The notes: a model not told the origin generated them from the sequence alone. 14,692 bases of DNA from HGM12669 sp048527645 (GCA_048527645.1 DBGFNI010000078.1:1-14692), one strand, 5' to 3'; counted from the stretch's first letter, positions 6,893 to 14,660 are shown. A program made the numbers and translations.

Positions 6893-8621
6893 TTTGCGCC
6901 TCTCTTTCAATTTTGGGGATCCGCACGCTGACCGTCGTTCCTTCATCAAGCTCGCTTTGTATGGTCAGACCGTAGGCTTCGCCGAAATAAATCTTCAGTC
7001 TGTCATTGACGTTTTTCACGCCGATACCGCCCGAATCGCTGCGATCCTTTTGCAGAATTTTGCGGCATTGCTCCGCGGTCATTCCCACGCCGTTATCGCT
7101 GACGATTATCAGAATATCCTGAGGCTGATCCTCCGCTTCTTTGACGGTGATGTCAATTCTGCCAACGTCCACCATACGGTCAATGCCGTGGTAAATTGCA
7201 TTTTCAATCAGTGGCTGTATTGTGATTTTATTGCAAAGATACGCTTCCAGCCCCTCTTGCACATCAAAGCTGTAAGAGAACTGATCCTTATAGCGAAAGC
7301 TCTGTATGACAAGATAGCTTTCTGCGTGCTGCAGTTCCTCTTTTATGGTGATCAGCTCACGCCCGCGGCTGATGCTGATTCTGAAAAGCCGCGCCAATGC
7401 GCCCACCATTTTGATCGCATCCTCGTTTTTGCCGCGCTCGCACATCCATTGTATGGAATCAAGCGTATTGTACAGAAAATGCGGATTGATCTGTGCCTGC
7501 AAGGCCTTTAATTCGGTCTTGCGGACTTCCGCCTCCTCTTTTCGCACCTTTTCCATCAGGTCGCGTATCGTTTCGGTCATATGCTGAAACGAATCCGACA
7601 GCGCCTGCAGCTCGGTGACAGCCTCCGGTTCGCTTGCAAAGCGGAAATGCTCGGTTTCATGCTCAAACGCTTTCATGGCGTTCATCAGTTTTTTGATCGG
7701 AGCGTTTACGATTTTTGAATAAACGATCAGCACTGCAAGCGCGATGATGGCAGAGCAGAAAAAGGAGATTAAAACACTGATAATAATCTGCGTGCGCCGC
7801 TCTGCCGCCAGCTCATCGGTGAAGTTTACGCCGACGATTCGCCAACGCTTGTCCTCGGTGGTGTGAAGCGTGTAAATCAGGTTTTTTTCAATATGCACGC
7901 CGTCCGACAGGGAGGAGATATATTCGGAATCTTCGGATCGGATCCCCGAAAACAGCAGCTGCTGCTGCGGGTGATATACGATATTTCCGTCGCTGTCGAT
8001 GATAAAGCAATATCCGTGTCTGCCGATACCGACATGATCAATATACTTTGCAATTTCGGAAAAGCTGAAGTCAATGGCAATATACGCGCCGCCGCCGAAC
8101 ACCTCTTTGTCGGTTTTCACCGCGAGGGTTACGACCCACGGATACGCGCCCTCAAACATCGTCTGCACATGCGGCTTTGACAAAGCAAAATCTTCCGCGC
8201 CCTCAAACAGCTCCCGATCAAAAGAAAGATCCTGATATATCTGCTCCTTCAAGGTGTTTTCGCCGTTGGAACTGATGATTTCGCCCTGACTGCCGTAAAT
8301 GGTAACGGCGTAAATGTCATCTTGAATCTGTGTCAGAGCCGCTATTTTGCTGCTGAATTGTTCTGCGGTTGCGCTGTTGTGCACCATTTCGTTTATTTCA
8401 GACAGTCGGCTTTTCATCGAGCTCAGATAATTGTTGACGGAAACCGTCGTCTGTTGGACGGACTGCTCGGAATTCACCTGTGCGTCCTTCATCAGCGCGC
8501 GGCTGTACACCGTTGCAAAAAGGGCAATGCAAACGGTTACCGCTGCGGTGGCAGCCGCCGTCACCGAGAGGATTGTAATGGCAGAAAGATTGATGGAAAA
8601 CCGCCGGCGTGAGGATTTCAT
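6882..8621 (-). CDS. YesM/LytS-type sensor histidine kinase with Cache sensor domain
   Basis: A 579-residue membrane kinase. Transmembrane helix 1 is at about residues 10-38 and helix 2 at 279-301. The outer region of about 240 residues looks like a Cache domain, with the motif FIIDSDGNIVYHP near 206-218. A HAMP linker follows (302-355). The kinase core is of the His_kinase/PF06580 type, with the phospho-accepting His381 in NPHFLYNT, the N-box IENAIYHG (Asn474), DNGVGM (509-514) and the glycine-rich GGIGVKN (531-537). The ATG overlaps the regulator stop as ATGA, and AGGAG lies 9 nt upstream, so the two genes are translationally coupled. Its 3' end overlaps the binding-protein gene. Known relatives phosphorylate AraC-type regulators and control carbohydrate genes. 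A signal reaching it through the lipoprotein is likely by analogy with XylFII-LytS of Clostridium beijerinckii, but unproven here. Confidence 0.93.
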   Translation of the reverse strand: MKSSRRRFSINLSAITILSVTAAATAAVTVCIALFATVYSRALMKDAQVNSEQSVQQTTVSVNNYLSSMKSRLSEINEMVHNSATAEQFSSKIAALTQIQDDIYAVTIYGSQGEIISSNGENTLKEQIYQDLSFDRELFEGAEDFALSKPHVQTMFEGAYPWVVTLAVKTDKEVFGGGAYIAIDFSFSEIAKYIDHVGIGRHGYCFIIDSDGNIVYHPQQQLLFSGIRSEDSEYISSLSDGVHIEKNLIYTLHTTEDKRWRIVGVNFTDELAAERRTQIIISVLISFFCSAIIALAVLIVYSKIVNAPIKKLMNAMKAFEHETEHFRFASEPEAVTELQALSDSFQHMTETIRDLMEKVRKEEAEVRKTELKALQAQINPHFLYNTLDSIQWMCERGKNEDAIKMVGALARLFRISISRGRELITIKEELQHAESYLVIQSFRYKDQFSYSFDVQEGLEAYLCNKITIQPLIENAIYHGIDRMVDVGRIDITVKEAEDQPQDILIIVSDNGVGMTAEQCRKILQKDRSDSGGIGVKNVNDRLKIYFGEAYGLTIQSELDEGTTVSVRIPKIEREAQNEI

Positions 8622-10213
8622 ACCGATTCGCTCCTATTTGAATTTCTCACCTTATTCGGTGTTTCGCCGTAAAACTTTTTAAAGCAGTAGCTGAAATAAT
8701 GCTGGTCGCTGTAACCGCATTTTTCGGCAACATCCAACACCTTCATACCGGAGCACACGAGCATATCGTAGGCAGCCTTCATCCGGCGCTCGGTAAGAAG
8801 TGTTATAAAATTTTTCTTTTTCGTTTTCTTGATCAGCGAACTGAGATAATTCGGGCTGATCGCCAACTCGTTGCTGACGGCGGAAAGCGAAAGATTTTCG
8901 TCAGAATACCGTTCGGAAATGATCTGCACAACCCGGTCGCAGATCACCTCACTGTCCCGTCTTTGCGACTGCGATATCAGCGTCTTTGCATTTTCGCAAA
9001 AGGAAAGCAGCTCATTGCGCATGATGTTTTCGGTGCTGTAGGATGTGATTTTTGAGAAGATCGGATTGGAAGAAAGAAGCTCGCTCAGCCCCTCATTTCC
9101 GCTCACCGCGCCGACCACACGGTAGACGGTTGCGATCATCTGAATCACCAGAAGACTCGTATCCTCCGGGGTGTTTCCTTCATAAAGCCCGTCTACAAAG
9201 CCGGAAATCTCCTCCCGGCTGCCCACCTTGAGCAGCTGCTCCAGGGTAGAGGCTTCCTTTTCGACATGGTCGATTTCAAGGTTTCCGTCTCGCTCCTGGT
9301 CGTCGATGAAGCGGATTTCTCCCGCGCCGTCCGAGGTATATCTCCGTGCCGTAACAGCCTGCATATATGCGTCCGCGCAAAGGGAAAACGCAGAGAACTC
9401 CCGGCTCACCCCGATCGTGCAGACCTGATTGAGCAGTCTTTTGGCGGTTTGCACCGTTTCTTTCAGCGGCAGCTCCAGCAGATTGCTCAGCTCCTGATCG
9501 CTCTCGGTGGTCGCAAGCGTTACCGCTCTGCCGTACGCGATGAAGGTTTCCGCATGCATATATTTTGAAATAATATTGTTGATCAGTTCTGCGTGCTCTG
9601 TGCCTGTGCAGGAGTGGCCGTTTTCGCCCTTGAATTTTGAGACCAGAACGCAAAGTCTTGCCTTTTTGCGGTCGGTGATGATGCCGAGCTGCTCGGCTTT
9701 TTCAAACAGTTCGGAATCATCGGGCTGGTGCTCGCTGCCGCCCAGCATCAGCGGAAATAAAAACTCGTTCACCGCAAGTCTGTGCAAACGGCTCTCGATG
9801 TCGGGATCGGGTAAAGATAAAACACTGCCCAGCTTTTCGTCCATACGGCGATGGATTTCAAACAGGGTTTCCGACAGCTCCGATGATGAAATGGGCTTGA
9901 GCAAATACATGATGATATTGTAATTGATGGCGGTTTGCGCATATTCAAAGCTATCGTAACCGCTTAAAATGACAATCTGGGTCGCAGGGCGCATCTCGCG
10001 CACCTTGGCGGCCAGCTCCAGCCCGGATATCATCGGCATTCTGATATCGGTCAGGATGAGATCCGGCTCCAACGTTTCGATCAGATCAAGTGCGTCCGCA
10101 CCGTTTTCGGCTTCGCCCGCAACTTCAAATCCTGCCGCCTCCCAATTCACCATTTCGATCAGCGCGCGGCGCTGATCGTGTTCGTCATCAACAACCAGAA
10201 CGGAATATTTCAT
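8618..10213 (-). CDS. YesN-type AraC-family response regulator
   Basis: A 531-residue cytoplasmic regulator. The receiver domain occupies residues 1-120, with the acidic pocket DDE (9-11), phospho-acceptor Asp56 in LTDIRMP, and Lys106 in LLKPIS. The long middle region (about 130-430) has the composition of the YesN linker and holds no motif I recognise. The C-terminal AraC/XylS DNA-binding domain has two helix-turn-helix motifs, near 440-463 (AVSNELAISPNYLSSLIKK) and 490-515 (VAEKCGYSDQHYFSYCFKK). First gene of the sensing operon, with its own promoter 34 nt upstream and GGGAG about 9 nt before the ATG. Regulators of this family usually bind two direct half-sites next to a -35 and activate a transporter operon. 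The best candidate target here is the repeat pair upstream of mglB. Confidence 0.95.
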   Translation of the reverse strand: MKYSVLVVDDEHDQRRALIEMVNWEAAGFEVAGEAENGADALDLIETLEPDLILTDIRMPMISGLELAAKVREMRPATQIVILSGYDSFEYAQTAINYNIIMYLLKPISSSELSETLFEIHRRMDEKLGSVLSLPDPDIESRLHRLAVNEFLFPLMLGGSEHQPDDSELFEKAEQLGIITDRKKARLCVLVSKFKGENGHSCTGTEHAELINNIISKYMHAETFIAYGRAVTLATTESDQELSNLLELPLKETVQTAKRLLNQVCTIGVSREFSAFSLCADAYMQAVTARRYTSDGAGEIRFIDDQERDGNLEIDHVEKEASTLEQLLKVGSREEISGFVDGLYEGNTPEDTSLLVIQMIATVYRVVGAVSGNEGLSELLSSNPIFSKITSYSTENIMRNELLSFCENAKTLISQSQRRDSEVICDRVVQIISERYSDENLSLSAVSNELAISPNYLSSLIKKTKKKNFITLLTERRMKAAYDMLVCSGMKVLDVAEKCGYSDQHYFSYCFKKFYGETPNKVRNSNRSESV

Positions 10214-10246
10214 TTCAAAACACTCCCGCTTTCATTTATATATATT

Positions 10247-10275
10247 AGTATAACATAAATCAGCGGAAAATGCAA
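10247..10275 (-). promoter_or_regulatory. Sigma-A-type promoter of the sensing operon
   Basis: On the minus strand TTGCAT (10270-10275) and TATACT (10247-10252) are separated by exactly 17 bp. The predicted start is near 10240, about 27 nt before the regulator ATG. The -35 lies 3 nt after the terminator stem of the preceding operon, within its U-rich tail. Confidence 0.7.
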
Positions 10276-10278
10276 ACA

Positions 10279-10311
10279 GCCGCACAGAAAGGAAATTTCC
10301 TTTTGTGCGGC
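10279..10311 (-). terminator. Intrinsic terminator of the mgl operon
   Basis: GCCGCACA-G-AAAGGAAA (10279-10295) pairs with TTTCCTTTTGTGCGGC (10296-10311), a 16-bp stem with one bulged G. The apex is the palindrome GGAAATTTCC, so the real loop opens a few of those pairs. On the minus strand the stem is followed by TGTTTGCATTTT. It lies 17 nt past the stop codon of the small repeat protein. Confidence 0.7.
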
Positions 10312-10328
10312 TTGTTGTGCGGATTGCA

Positions 10329-10712
10329 TCAGCTTTTTTTCTCCCAACCGGCGTACAGCGTCATGCTGCCGGTAACGGTATCCTGATCCATGTCCCAGCG
10401 CTGTGTACAGTCGCGGTCGGTATACCACCCGGTGAACGTATAGCCCTCCTTGACAGGCTCTTCGGATACGGTTAACACCTCGGAATGCATGGCTTTCACG
10501 CTGGCAATCTGAGAGCCTCCGTCGGTATCAAACTTCACGGTGAAACCGTTATGCGTCACAACAAATGCCGTTACCGCAATCAAAGCAACAATCAGAACCG
10601 CAACAAGGATATTGGCTGTTTTCAGCGACATTTTCACATTTGCGTAAAGGCCGCCCTTGCGATGCGTGCCCGCCGCCTTTTCGGCGCTTTCATTTGTTTT
10701 GATGTTTTCCAC
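10329..10712 (-). CDS. Small one-pass membrane protein with InlB/Listeria-Bacteroides-type repeat
   Basis: A 127-residue protein starting with GTG, with AAGGCGG 7 nt upstream. Residues 1-31 are polar and basic (HRKGG), 32-52 form one hydrophobic helix, and 57-124 match the InlB B-repeat pattern: VKFDTDGGS, then EPVKEGYTFTGWYTD, then MTLYAGW. By the positive-inside rule the repeat faces outside the membrane. It is the fourth gene of the mgl unit, 21 nt after mglC and directly before the terminator, so it is co-transcribed with the transporter. Such repeats are normally found in large surface proteins, often in series; a single membrane-tethered copy attached to a sugar ABC operon is unusual. 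It might be an accessory subunit of the permease or help dock the binding lipoprotein. The domain call is reasonably firm; the function is unknown. Confidence 0.85.
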   Translation of the reverse strand: MENIKTNESAEKAAGTHRKGGLYANVKMSLKTANILVAVLIVALIAVTAFVVTHNGFTVKFDTDGGSQIASVKAMHSEVLTVSEEPVKEGYTFTGWYTDRDCTQRWDMDQDTVTGSMTLYAGWEKKS

Positions 10713-10733
10713 GGTTTCACCGCCTTTTTGTTC

Positions 10734-11819
10734 TTATTTGCGTGCAAGATACTTGCGCATATCGATCGAGCAGGCAACCAGAATGATCAGACCCTTGATG
10801 ACATAGAGCATATTCGGGTCAACAGAAAGGAAGTTCAGACCGACGAATATGATCTGCAGCAGGAACACGCCGATCACGATTCCGCTGATTTTTCCGGTAC
10901 CGCCGACGAACGAAACGCCGCCGATCACGCAGGCTGCAATTGCATCCGATTCATAGTTCAGTCCCGTGTTTGCAGAGCAGGAGGCGATTCTTGCGCCCTC
11001 GATAAATCCTGTAATACCGTACATTGCTCCGGCAAGCACGAATACCAGCACGATCGTCCAGAAAACATTGACGCCCGAAACATTCGCCGCTTCCTCATTG
11101 GAGCCTACGGCAAACATGTTTTTACCGAATTTTGTCTTATTCCAGATCACCCACATGATCGCCGTGAGGATTACCGCATAAAGCACGTATTTCGGCACGG
11201 CGACGCCGCCGATGGTAAACAAGGTGCCGCGAACGAAATTCAGGTAGGATTCGTCAAGTCCCGAAAGGGTCTGACCGTTGTTTCCGCCGATCATCAAATA
11301 CATGAGCACCAGACCGAACACAATCAGCTGCGTAGAAAGGGTAACAATAAACGGATGCAATTTGAACTTTGCAACAAAGAATCCGTTTACAAAGCCGATC
11401 AGCGCACCGACTGCAATCACCGCCAAAAGCACGAGCCAAAGCGGCACAACCTCAAGATTCGGGAAAATCTTGTTGGCGTAGCCCGTCATCTGCAGCAGTG
11501 ACGCCGCAATGCAGGCGGTCAGTCCCACGCAGCGTCCGGCGGATATATCGGTACCGGTAAGCACAATGGCTCCGCCGATTCCCAAGGCGATGGGCAGCTT
11601 CGCTGCGGTTAGAGAAATGATGTTTACGATGGACGACATGGAAAGAAATGCCGGAACCCTGATGGCAATATAAATGACCGCAATGACAATGATGATGTAC
11701 ATTGCATTGTTGAATAACAGATCGGATATGGCTCTGCGTTTGTCCGCGCCGGATTTCGCTTTGAATTCCTCCAGACGGGCGGCAAGACGGCTTTTTCTTT
11801 TGATCGTTGCAGAAGACAT
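10734..11819 (-). CDS. mglC: Galactose/methyl-galactoside-type ABC transporter permease
   Basis: A 361-residue inner-membrane permease of the BPD_transp_2 (RbsC/MglC/XylH) family. The start at 11819 is chosen because GGGGGGA lies 6 nt upstream; the earlier in-frame ATG at 11834, next to the mglA stop, contains that Shine-Dalgarno in its own codons. A basic cytoplasmic N-terminus is followed by many hydrophobic segments, beginning at about residues 35-55 with NAMYIIIVIAVIYIAIRVP. Family hallmarks are ALGIGGAIVLTGTDISAG early on, KFGKNMFAVGSNEEAA in the middle, and CVIGGVSFVGGTGKISG near the end. It forms the membrane channel with the mglA ATPase, and mglB delivers the sugar. It follows mglA by 15 nt, consistent with coupled expression. 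RbsC- or YtfT-like specificity cannot be excluded from the permease alone; the neighbouring binding protein supports galactose/glucose. Confidence 0.92.
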   Translation of the reverse strand: MSSATIKRKSRLAARLEEFKAKSGADKRRAISDLLFNNAMYIIIVIAVIYIAIRVPAFLSMSSIVNIISLTAAKLPIALGIGGAIVLTGTDISAGRCVGLTACIAASLLQMTGYANKIFPNLEVVPLWLVLLAVIAVGALIGFVNGFFVAKFKLHPFIVTLSTQLIVFGLVLMYLMIGGNNGQTLSGLDESYLNFVRGTLFTIGGVAVPKYVLYAVILTAIMWVIWNKTKFGKNMFAVGSNEEAANVSGVNVFWTIVLVFVLAGAMYGITGFIEGARIASCSANTGLNYESDAIAACVIGGVSFVGGTGKISGIVIGVFLLQIIFVGLNFLSVDPNMLYVIKGLIILVACSIDMRKYLARK

Positions 11820-11834
11820 TTGTTTTCCCCCCAT

Positions 11835-13379
11835 TTATGCATATTTTGCGGCAAGCGCCATGATTTCTTCCTGTGATGTTTGCGCCGCGTTGACCTCACC
11901 GGCTAGCTTTCCGCCCGACATAACGAGGATTCGGTCGCACACGCCGAGCAGCTCGGGCATTTCGGACGAAACCATAATAACGGTTTTTCCCTTTTCGGCA
12001 AGGTCGATGATCAACTGATAGATTTCGTATTTCGCGCCCACATCAATCCCTCTTGTCGGCTCGTCAAGCAACAAAACGGTAGGGTCGGTCAAAAGCCAGC
12101 GCCCGAGGATCACCTTTTGCTGATTTCCTCCCGAAAGCGAACGGATTTTTGTCTCTTGATTCGGCGTTTTCACACGCATTGCGTCAATACACCAGTCGGT
12201 GTTTTTCTTCAGCTTGGCCTTGCTTAAAAACGGACCGCGCTGGCATTTTTTCAGGCTGGAGATCGTCGCGTTTTCGCGGATATTCAAGATTCCGAAAATA
12301 CCCGTCGCGCGTCTTTCCTCGGTTAGCAGTGCAAAGCCGTTTTTAATGGATTCCTTTGCGTTTCGGTTCTTGATCGGCTTTCCGTCAAGGGTGAAAGTGC
12401 CGCTGCGCCGGGTGGCTGTCCCGAAGATGTTTTCCAGCAGTTCGGTTCTTCCCGAGCCGTCAAGTCCGGCAACACCGATGATCTCTCCGCGCCTTGCGGT
12501 GAAGGAAACATCGCGCAGCTCGGAATACTCGGCGGACAGGTCTTTCACCTCCAGCAGCACATCGCCGATTTTGTTGAGCTTCGGCGGATAAAGGTTCGTA
12601 AGCTCTCTGCCCACCATCAGCTTGATGATCTCATCGGTGGTGAGTTCGTTTGCGTCCCTTGTGGCAATCCACTTGCCGTCGCGCATTATCGTAACCTCGT
12701 CTGAAATACGGAGGATTTCTTTCATTTTATGAGAAATGTATATGATGCCGCAGCCCTGGTCGCGCAGCATATTGATGATTTTGAACAGGTGCTCCACCTC
12801 TTCTTCGGTCAGCGAAGAGGTCGGCTCGTCAAAAACAATGATTTTTGAATGATAGGAAACGGCTTTTGCAATTTCAACCATCTGCCTTTGTGAAACAGGC
12901 ATACGGCTCATCACCGTTTTCGGATCGACATTGATTTCCAGCTTTTCAAAAATCTCCTTGGTTGCCTTGTACATTTTTTTTTCACTGGTGAAGGGCACGC
13001 CCTTTGCAACCGTCGGGAAACGCCCCAAGAACATGTTGTCCATGACGTTGCGCTTCAGCGCCTGATTGAGCTCCTGATGCACCATGGCAACGCCGTTTTC
13101 CAGTGCTTCTTTTGAATTTTTGAAGTTTACTTCTTTTCCCTCAAGATATATCTTGCCGCCGTCCTTGCTGTAAACGCCGAAAAGACATTTCATCAGGGTT
13201 GACTTTCCGGCGCCGTTTTCACCCATCAGGGCGTGCACCGTGCCGGCCTTAACCGTGAGGCTGACGTTGTCGAGCGCCTTCACCCCCGGAAAGTTTTTCT
13301 CGATATTCTCCATTCGCAGGAGAACCGGTTCGGCTCCGGTATCCCGGATAGCGTCTTTGTTGTCGGTCTGACTGCCCAT
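11835..13379 (-). CDS. mglA: Galactose/methyl-galactoside-type ABC transporter ATPase, double domain
   Basis: A 514-residue tandem ATPase of the sugar-import class (MglA/RbsA/XylG), length normal. The N-terminal domain has Walker A GENGAGKST (53-61), Q-loop Gln102, a family-typical weak signature VSQRQ (162-166) and Walker B IIVFDE with catalytic Glu185. The C-terminal domain has a degenerate P-loop GLDGSGRT (305-312), signature LSGGNQ (415-420) and Walker B VLLLDE (435-440). This asymmetry is usual: one site is weak. The start ATG has AGGAGG 10 nt upstream, slightly long spacing. The gene lies 89 nt after mglB, with a GC-rich hairpin between them, and leads into mglC after 15 nt. It powers import of the sugar bound by MglB. 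Confidence 0.95.
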   Translation of the reverse strand: MGSQTDNKDAIRDTGAEPVLLRMENIEKNFPGVKALDNVSLTVKAGTVHALMGENGAGKSTLMKCLFGVYSKDGGKIYLEGKEVNFKNSKEALENGVAMVHQELNQALKRNVMDNMFLGRFPTVAKGVPFTSEKKMYKATKEIFEKLEINVDPKTVMSRMPVSQRQMVEIAKAVSYHSKIIVFDEPTSSLTEEEVEHLFKIINMLRDQGCGIIYISHKMKEILRISDEVTIMRDGKWIATRDANELTTDEIIKLMVGRELTNLYPPKLNKIGDVLLEVKDLSAEYSELRDVSFTARRGEIIGVAGLDGSGRTELLENIFGTATRRSGTFTLDGKPIKNRNAKESIKNGFALLTEERRATGIFGILNIRENATISSLKKCQRGPFLSKAKLKKNTDWCIDAMRVKTPNQETKIRSLSGGNQQKVILGRWLLTDPTVLLLDEPTRGIDVGAKYEIYQLIIDLAEKGKTVIMVSSEMPELLGVCDRILVMSGGKLAGEVNAAQTSQEEIMALAAKYA

Positions 13380-13406
13380 ATGAACTTATCCTCCTGTCTC
13401 TCGTTT

Positions 13407-13448
13407 CCCGGTTAGGCGGCGGCACCATTACGGTACCGCCGCCCCGGG
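13407..13448 (-). promoter_or_regulatory. GC-rich intercistronic hairpin between mglB and mglA
   Basis: GGCGGCGGCACC (13415-13426) pairs with GGTACCGCCGCC (13432-13443) with one G-U wobble on the minus-strand RNA, around a 5-nt loop. An outer CCCGG/CCGGG pair (13407-13411 with 13444-13448) extends the stem. On the minus strand it is followed by GAAACGAG, not a U-tract, so it should not terminate efficiently. Its place right after the binding-protein gene fits a 3' stabiliser that keeps mglB mRNA more abundant than mglA and mglC, or a processing site. Confidence 0.6.
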
Positions 13449-13468
13449 TATTTATGCTTTTTTGAAAA

Positions 13469-14536
13469 TTATTCGCCTGTGTAAACGCCGTAAGGAATGT
13501 TGACTCTCCAGGTGCCTACAACGTTTTCCTTCTCAATACCGTCAAAGGCGTCTTTGCTGTCCAGGAAGTTCTTTCCGATTGCGGAGATGGTGCTTGCCAT
13601 ACCGTCTGCATCCTGCTTGATGGTACCGATCATAGCGCCCTTAGAAATGGCATCTTTTGCTGCATCGGTAGCGTCCACGCCGAACACGGGGATCACCTTT
13701 GCGCCGCTCTTGTTATAGCCGGCGGTCTGCAGTGCAGAAATCGCACCCAATGCCATTTCGTCATTGTTCGCGATGACCAGCTCTACCATGTTGTTGTTTG
13801 CTTCGCTGTACTGGGACAGAATGGTGTTCATATAATCGGTAGCCGCTGCAGAGGACCACTGACCGTTCTGGTCAACAAGATACTTCTTGGAGTTGGAAGC
13901 GTCATAGAATTCGAGATTCGGCTTTCCTGCCTCTGCGAGTGCCGCATTCGCGTCATCCACACCGTACTGTGTGCGGGCGATTGCCTCCATGTTGCCTTCC
14001 TGACCCTTGAACATCACGTAGCTGATCTTGCCGTCGCCGTTCAAATCAACTGCGCCGTAATTTTCAACAAGGTATTCGCCGATCATCTGACCCTGCATAT
14101 GACCGGCCATCTCGTAGTCGGTGCCGACAAATACACACTTGTCATAGCTGCTTACAACCTTTTCATCCACGGAACGGTTGAAGAAGATGACCGGGATGTC
14201 TTTCGCTTTTGCCTGATCGACAATGTTCTGCGCTGCGTCGTTGGAACCCGTGTCAACAACGTTTACAATGAGCAGTTTGGAACCCTTTGCAATTGCCGTT
14301 GCAACCTGTTCGGTTTGGGTGGTCTGGTTTCCGTTGCCGTCGTAGTTCTGGAACTTCAGCCCGGCATCGGTGAGATACTGATCCATAGCGGAGCGAACGC
14401 TTGAAATATACGTATCGCTGTATGTGTAATAAAATACGGATACCTCGCCGCCCTCAGAACCGCCGCTGCTTCCACCGCAAGCCGTAAGCCCGAGTATGAA
14501 TGCCAATACCAAAATCGCTGCCAATAACTTTTTCAT
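13469..14536 (-). CDS. mglB: Galactose/glucose-binding lipoprotein of the Mgl transporter
   Basis: A 355-residue binding lipoprotein, first gene of the operon. AAAGGAGGT (14544-14552) lies 7 nt before the ATG. The lipobox LTAC gives lipidated Cys20, then a Gly/Ser linker. Alignment by eye to E. coli MglB (from memory) is good: a calcium loop DLNGDGKIS (164-172) with its distal Glu252, then Asp41, Tyr43, Asn120, Arg188, Trp227, Asn258 and Asp288 at sugar-contact positions. Three contacts differ from E. coli: His152 to Asn182, Asp154 to Glu184, and Asn256 to Gln308. This supports the galactose/glucose family with possibly altered preference. It captures sugar outside the membrane and docks on MglC. 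The upstream promoter and direct repeats suggest induction by the neighbouring two-component system. Confidence 0.94.
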   Translation of the reverse strand: MKKLLAAILVLAFILGLTACGGSSGGSEGGEVSVFYYTYSDTYISSVRSAMDQYLTDAGLKFQNYDGNGNQTTQTEQVATAIAKGSKLLIVNVVDTGSNDAAQNIVDQAKAKDIPVIFFNRSVDEKVVSSYDKCVFVGTDYEMAGHMQGQMIGEYLVENYGAVDLNGDGKISYVMFKGQEGNMEAIARTQYGVDDANAALAEAGKPNLEFYDASNSKKYLVDQNGQWSSAAATDYMNTILSQYSEANNNMVELVIANNDEMALGAISALQTAGYNKSGAKVIPVFGVDATDAAKDAISKGAMIGTIKQDADGMASTISAIGKNFLDSKDAFDGIEKENVVGTWRVNIPYGVYTGE

Positions 14537-14593
14537 GTTGATTACCTCCTTTGATTACGACTGTTTTTTACGACCTCTCTTGTCGTCATATCA

Positions 14594-14622
14594 ATTATAT
14601 CTTGACGTGCGAATGAAGTAAA
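14594..14622 (-). promoter_or_regulatory. Promoter of the mgl operon
   Basis: On the minus strand the -10 is a perfect TATAAT (14594-14599) and the -35 is TTTACT (14617-14622), 17 bp apart. The -35 matches the consensus at only four of six positions, as expected for a promoter needing an activator. The predicted leader is about 50 nt long before the mglB ATG. Confidence 0.6.
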
Positions 14623-14631
14623 TGTGATTTT

Positions 14632-14660
14632 TTATGATAAATGTATAATAAATTATGATA
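14632..14660 (-). promoter_or_regulatory. Candidate AraC-type operator: two direct repeats upstream of the mgl promoter
   Basis: TTATGATA occurs at 14632-14639 and again at 14653-14660, in the same orientation, start-to-start 21 bp or two helical turns. The promoter-proximal copy lies 9 bp upstream of the -35. This is the arrangement used by AraC-family activators. The surroundings are very AT-rich, so chance repetition is possible. Confidence 0.45.

Noticed and set aside
6702..7511. Plus-strand reading frame of 269 codons opposite the kinase
   Set aside because: It is antisense to the catalytic domain of the kinase and the start of the binding protein, with no ribosome-binding site and no recognisable family.
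10485..11501. Plus-strand reading frame of 338 codons opposite mglC
   Set aside because: It is antisense to the clear permease and to the small membrane protein, is rich in His/Arg/Gln/Asp, and has no Shine-Dalgarno or domain; it mirrors the codon bias of the real genes.
14561..14585. Short ACGAC/GTCGT inverted repeat in the mglB leader as a regulatory hairpin
   Set aside because: Only 5 bp pair, the inner bases do not extend it, and no U-tract or ribosome-site pairing follows.
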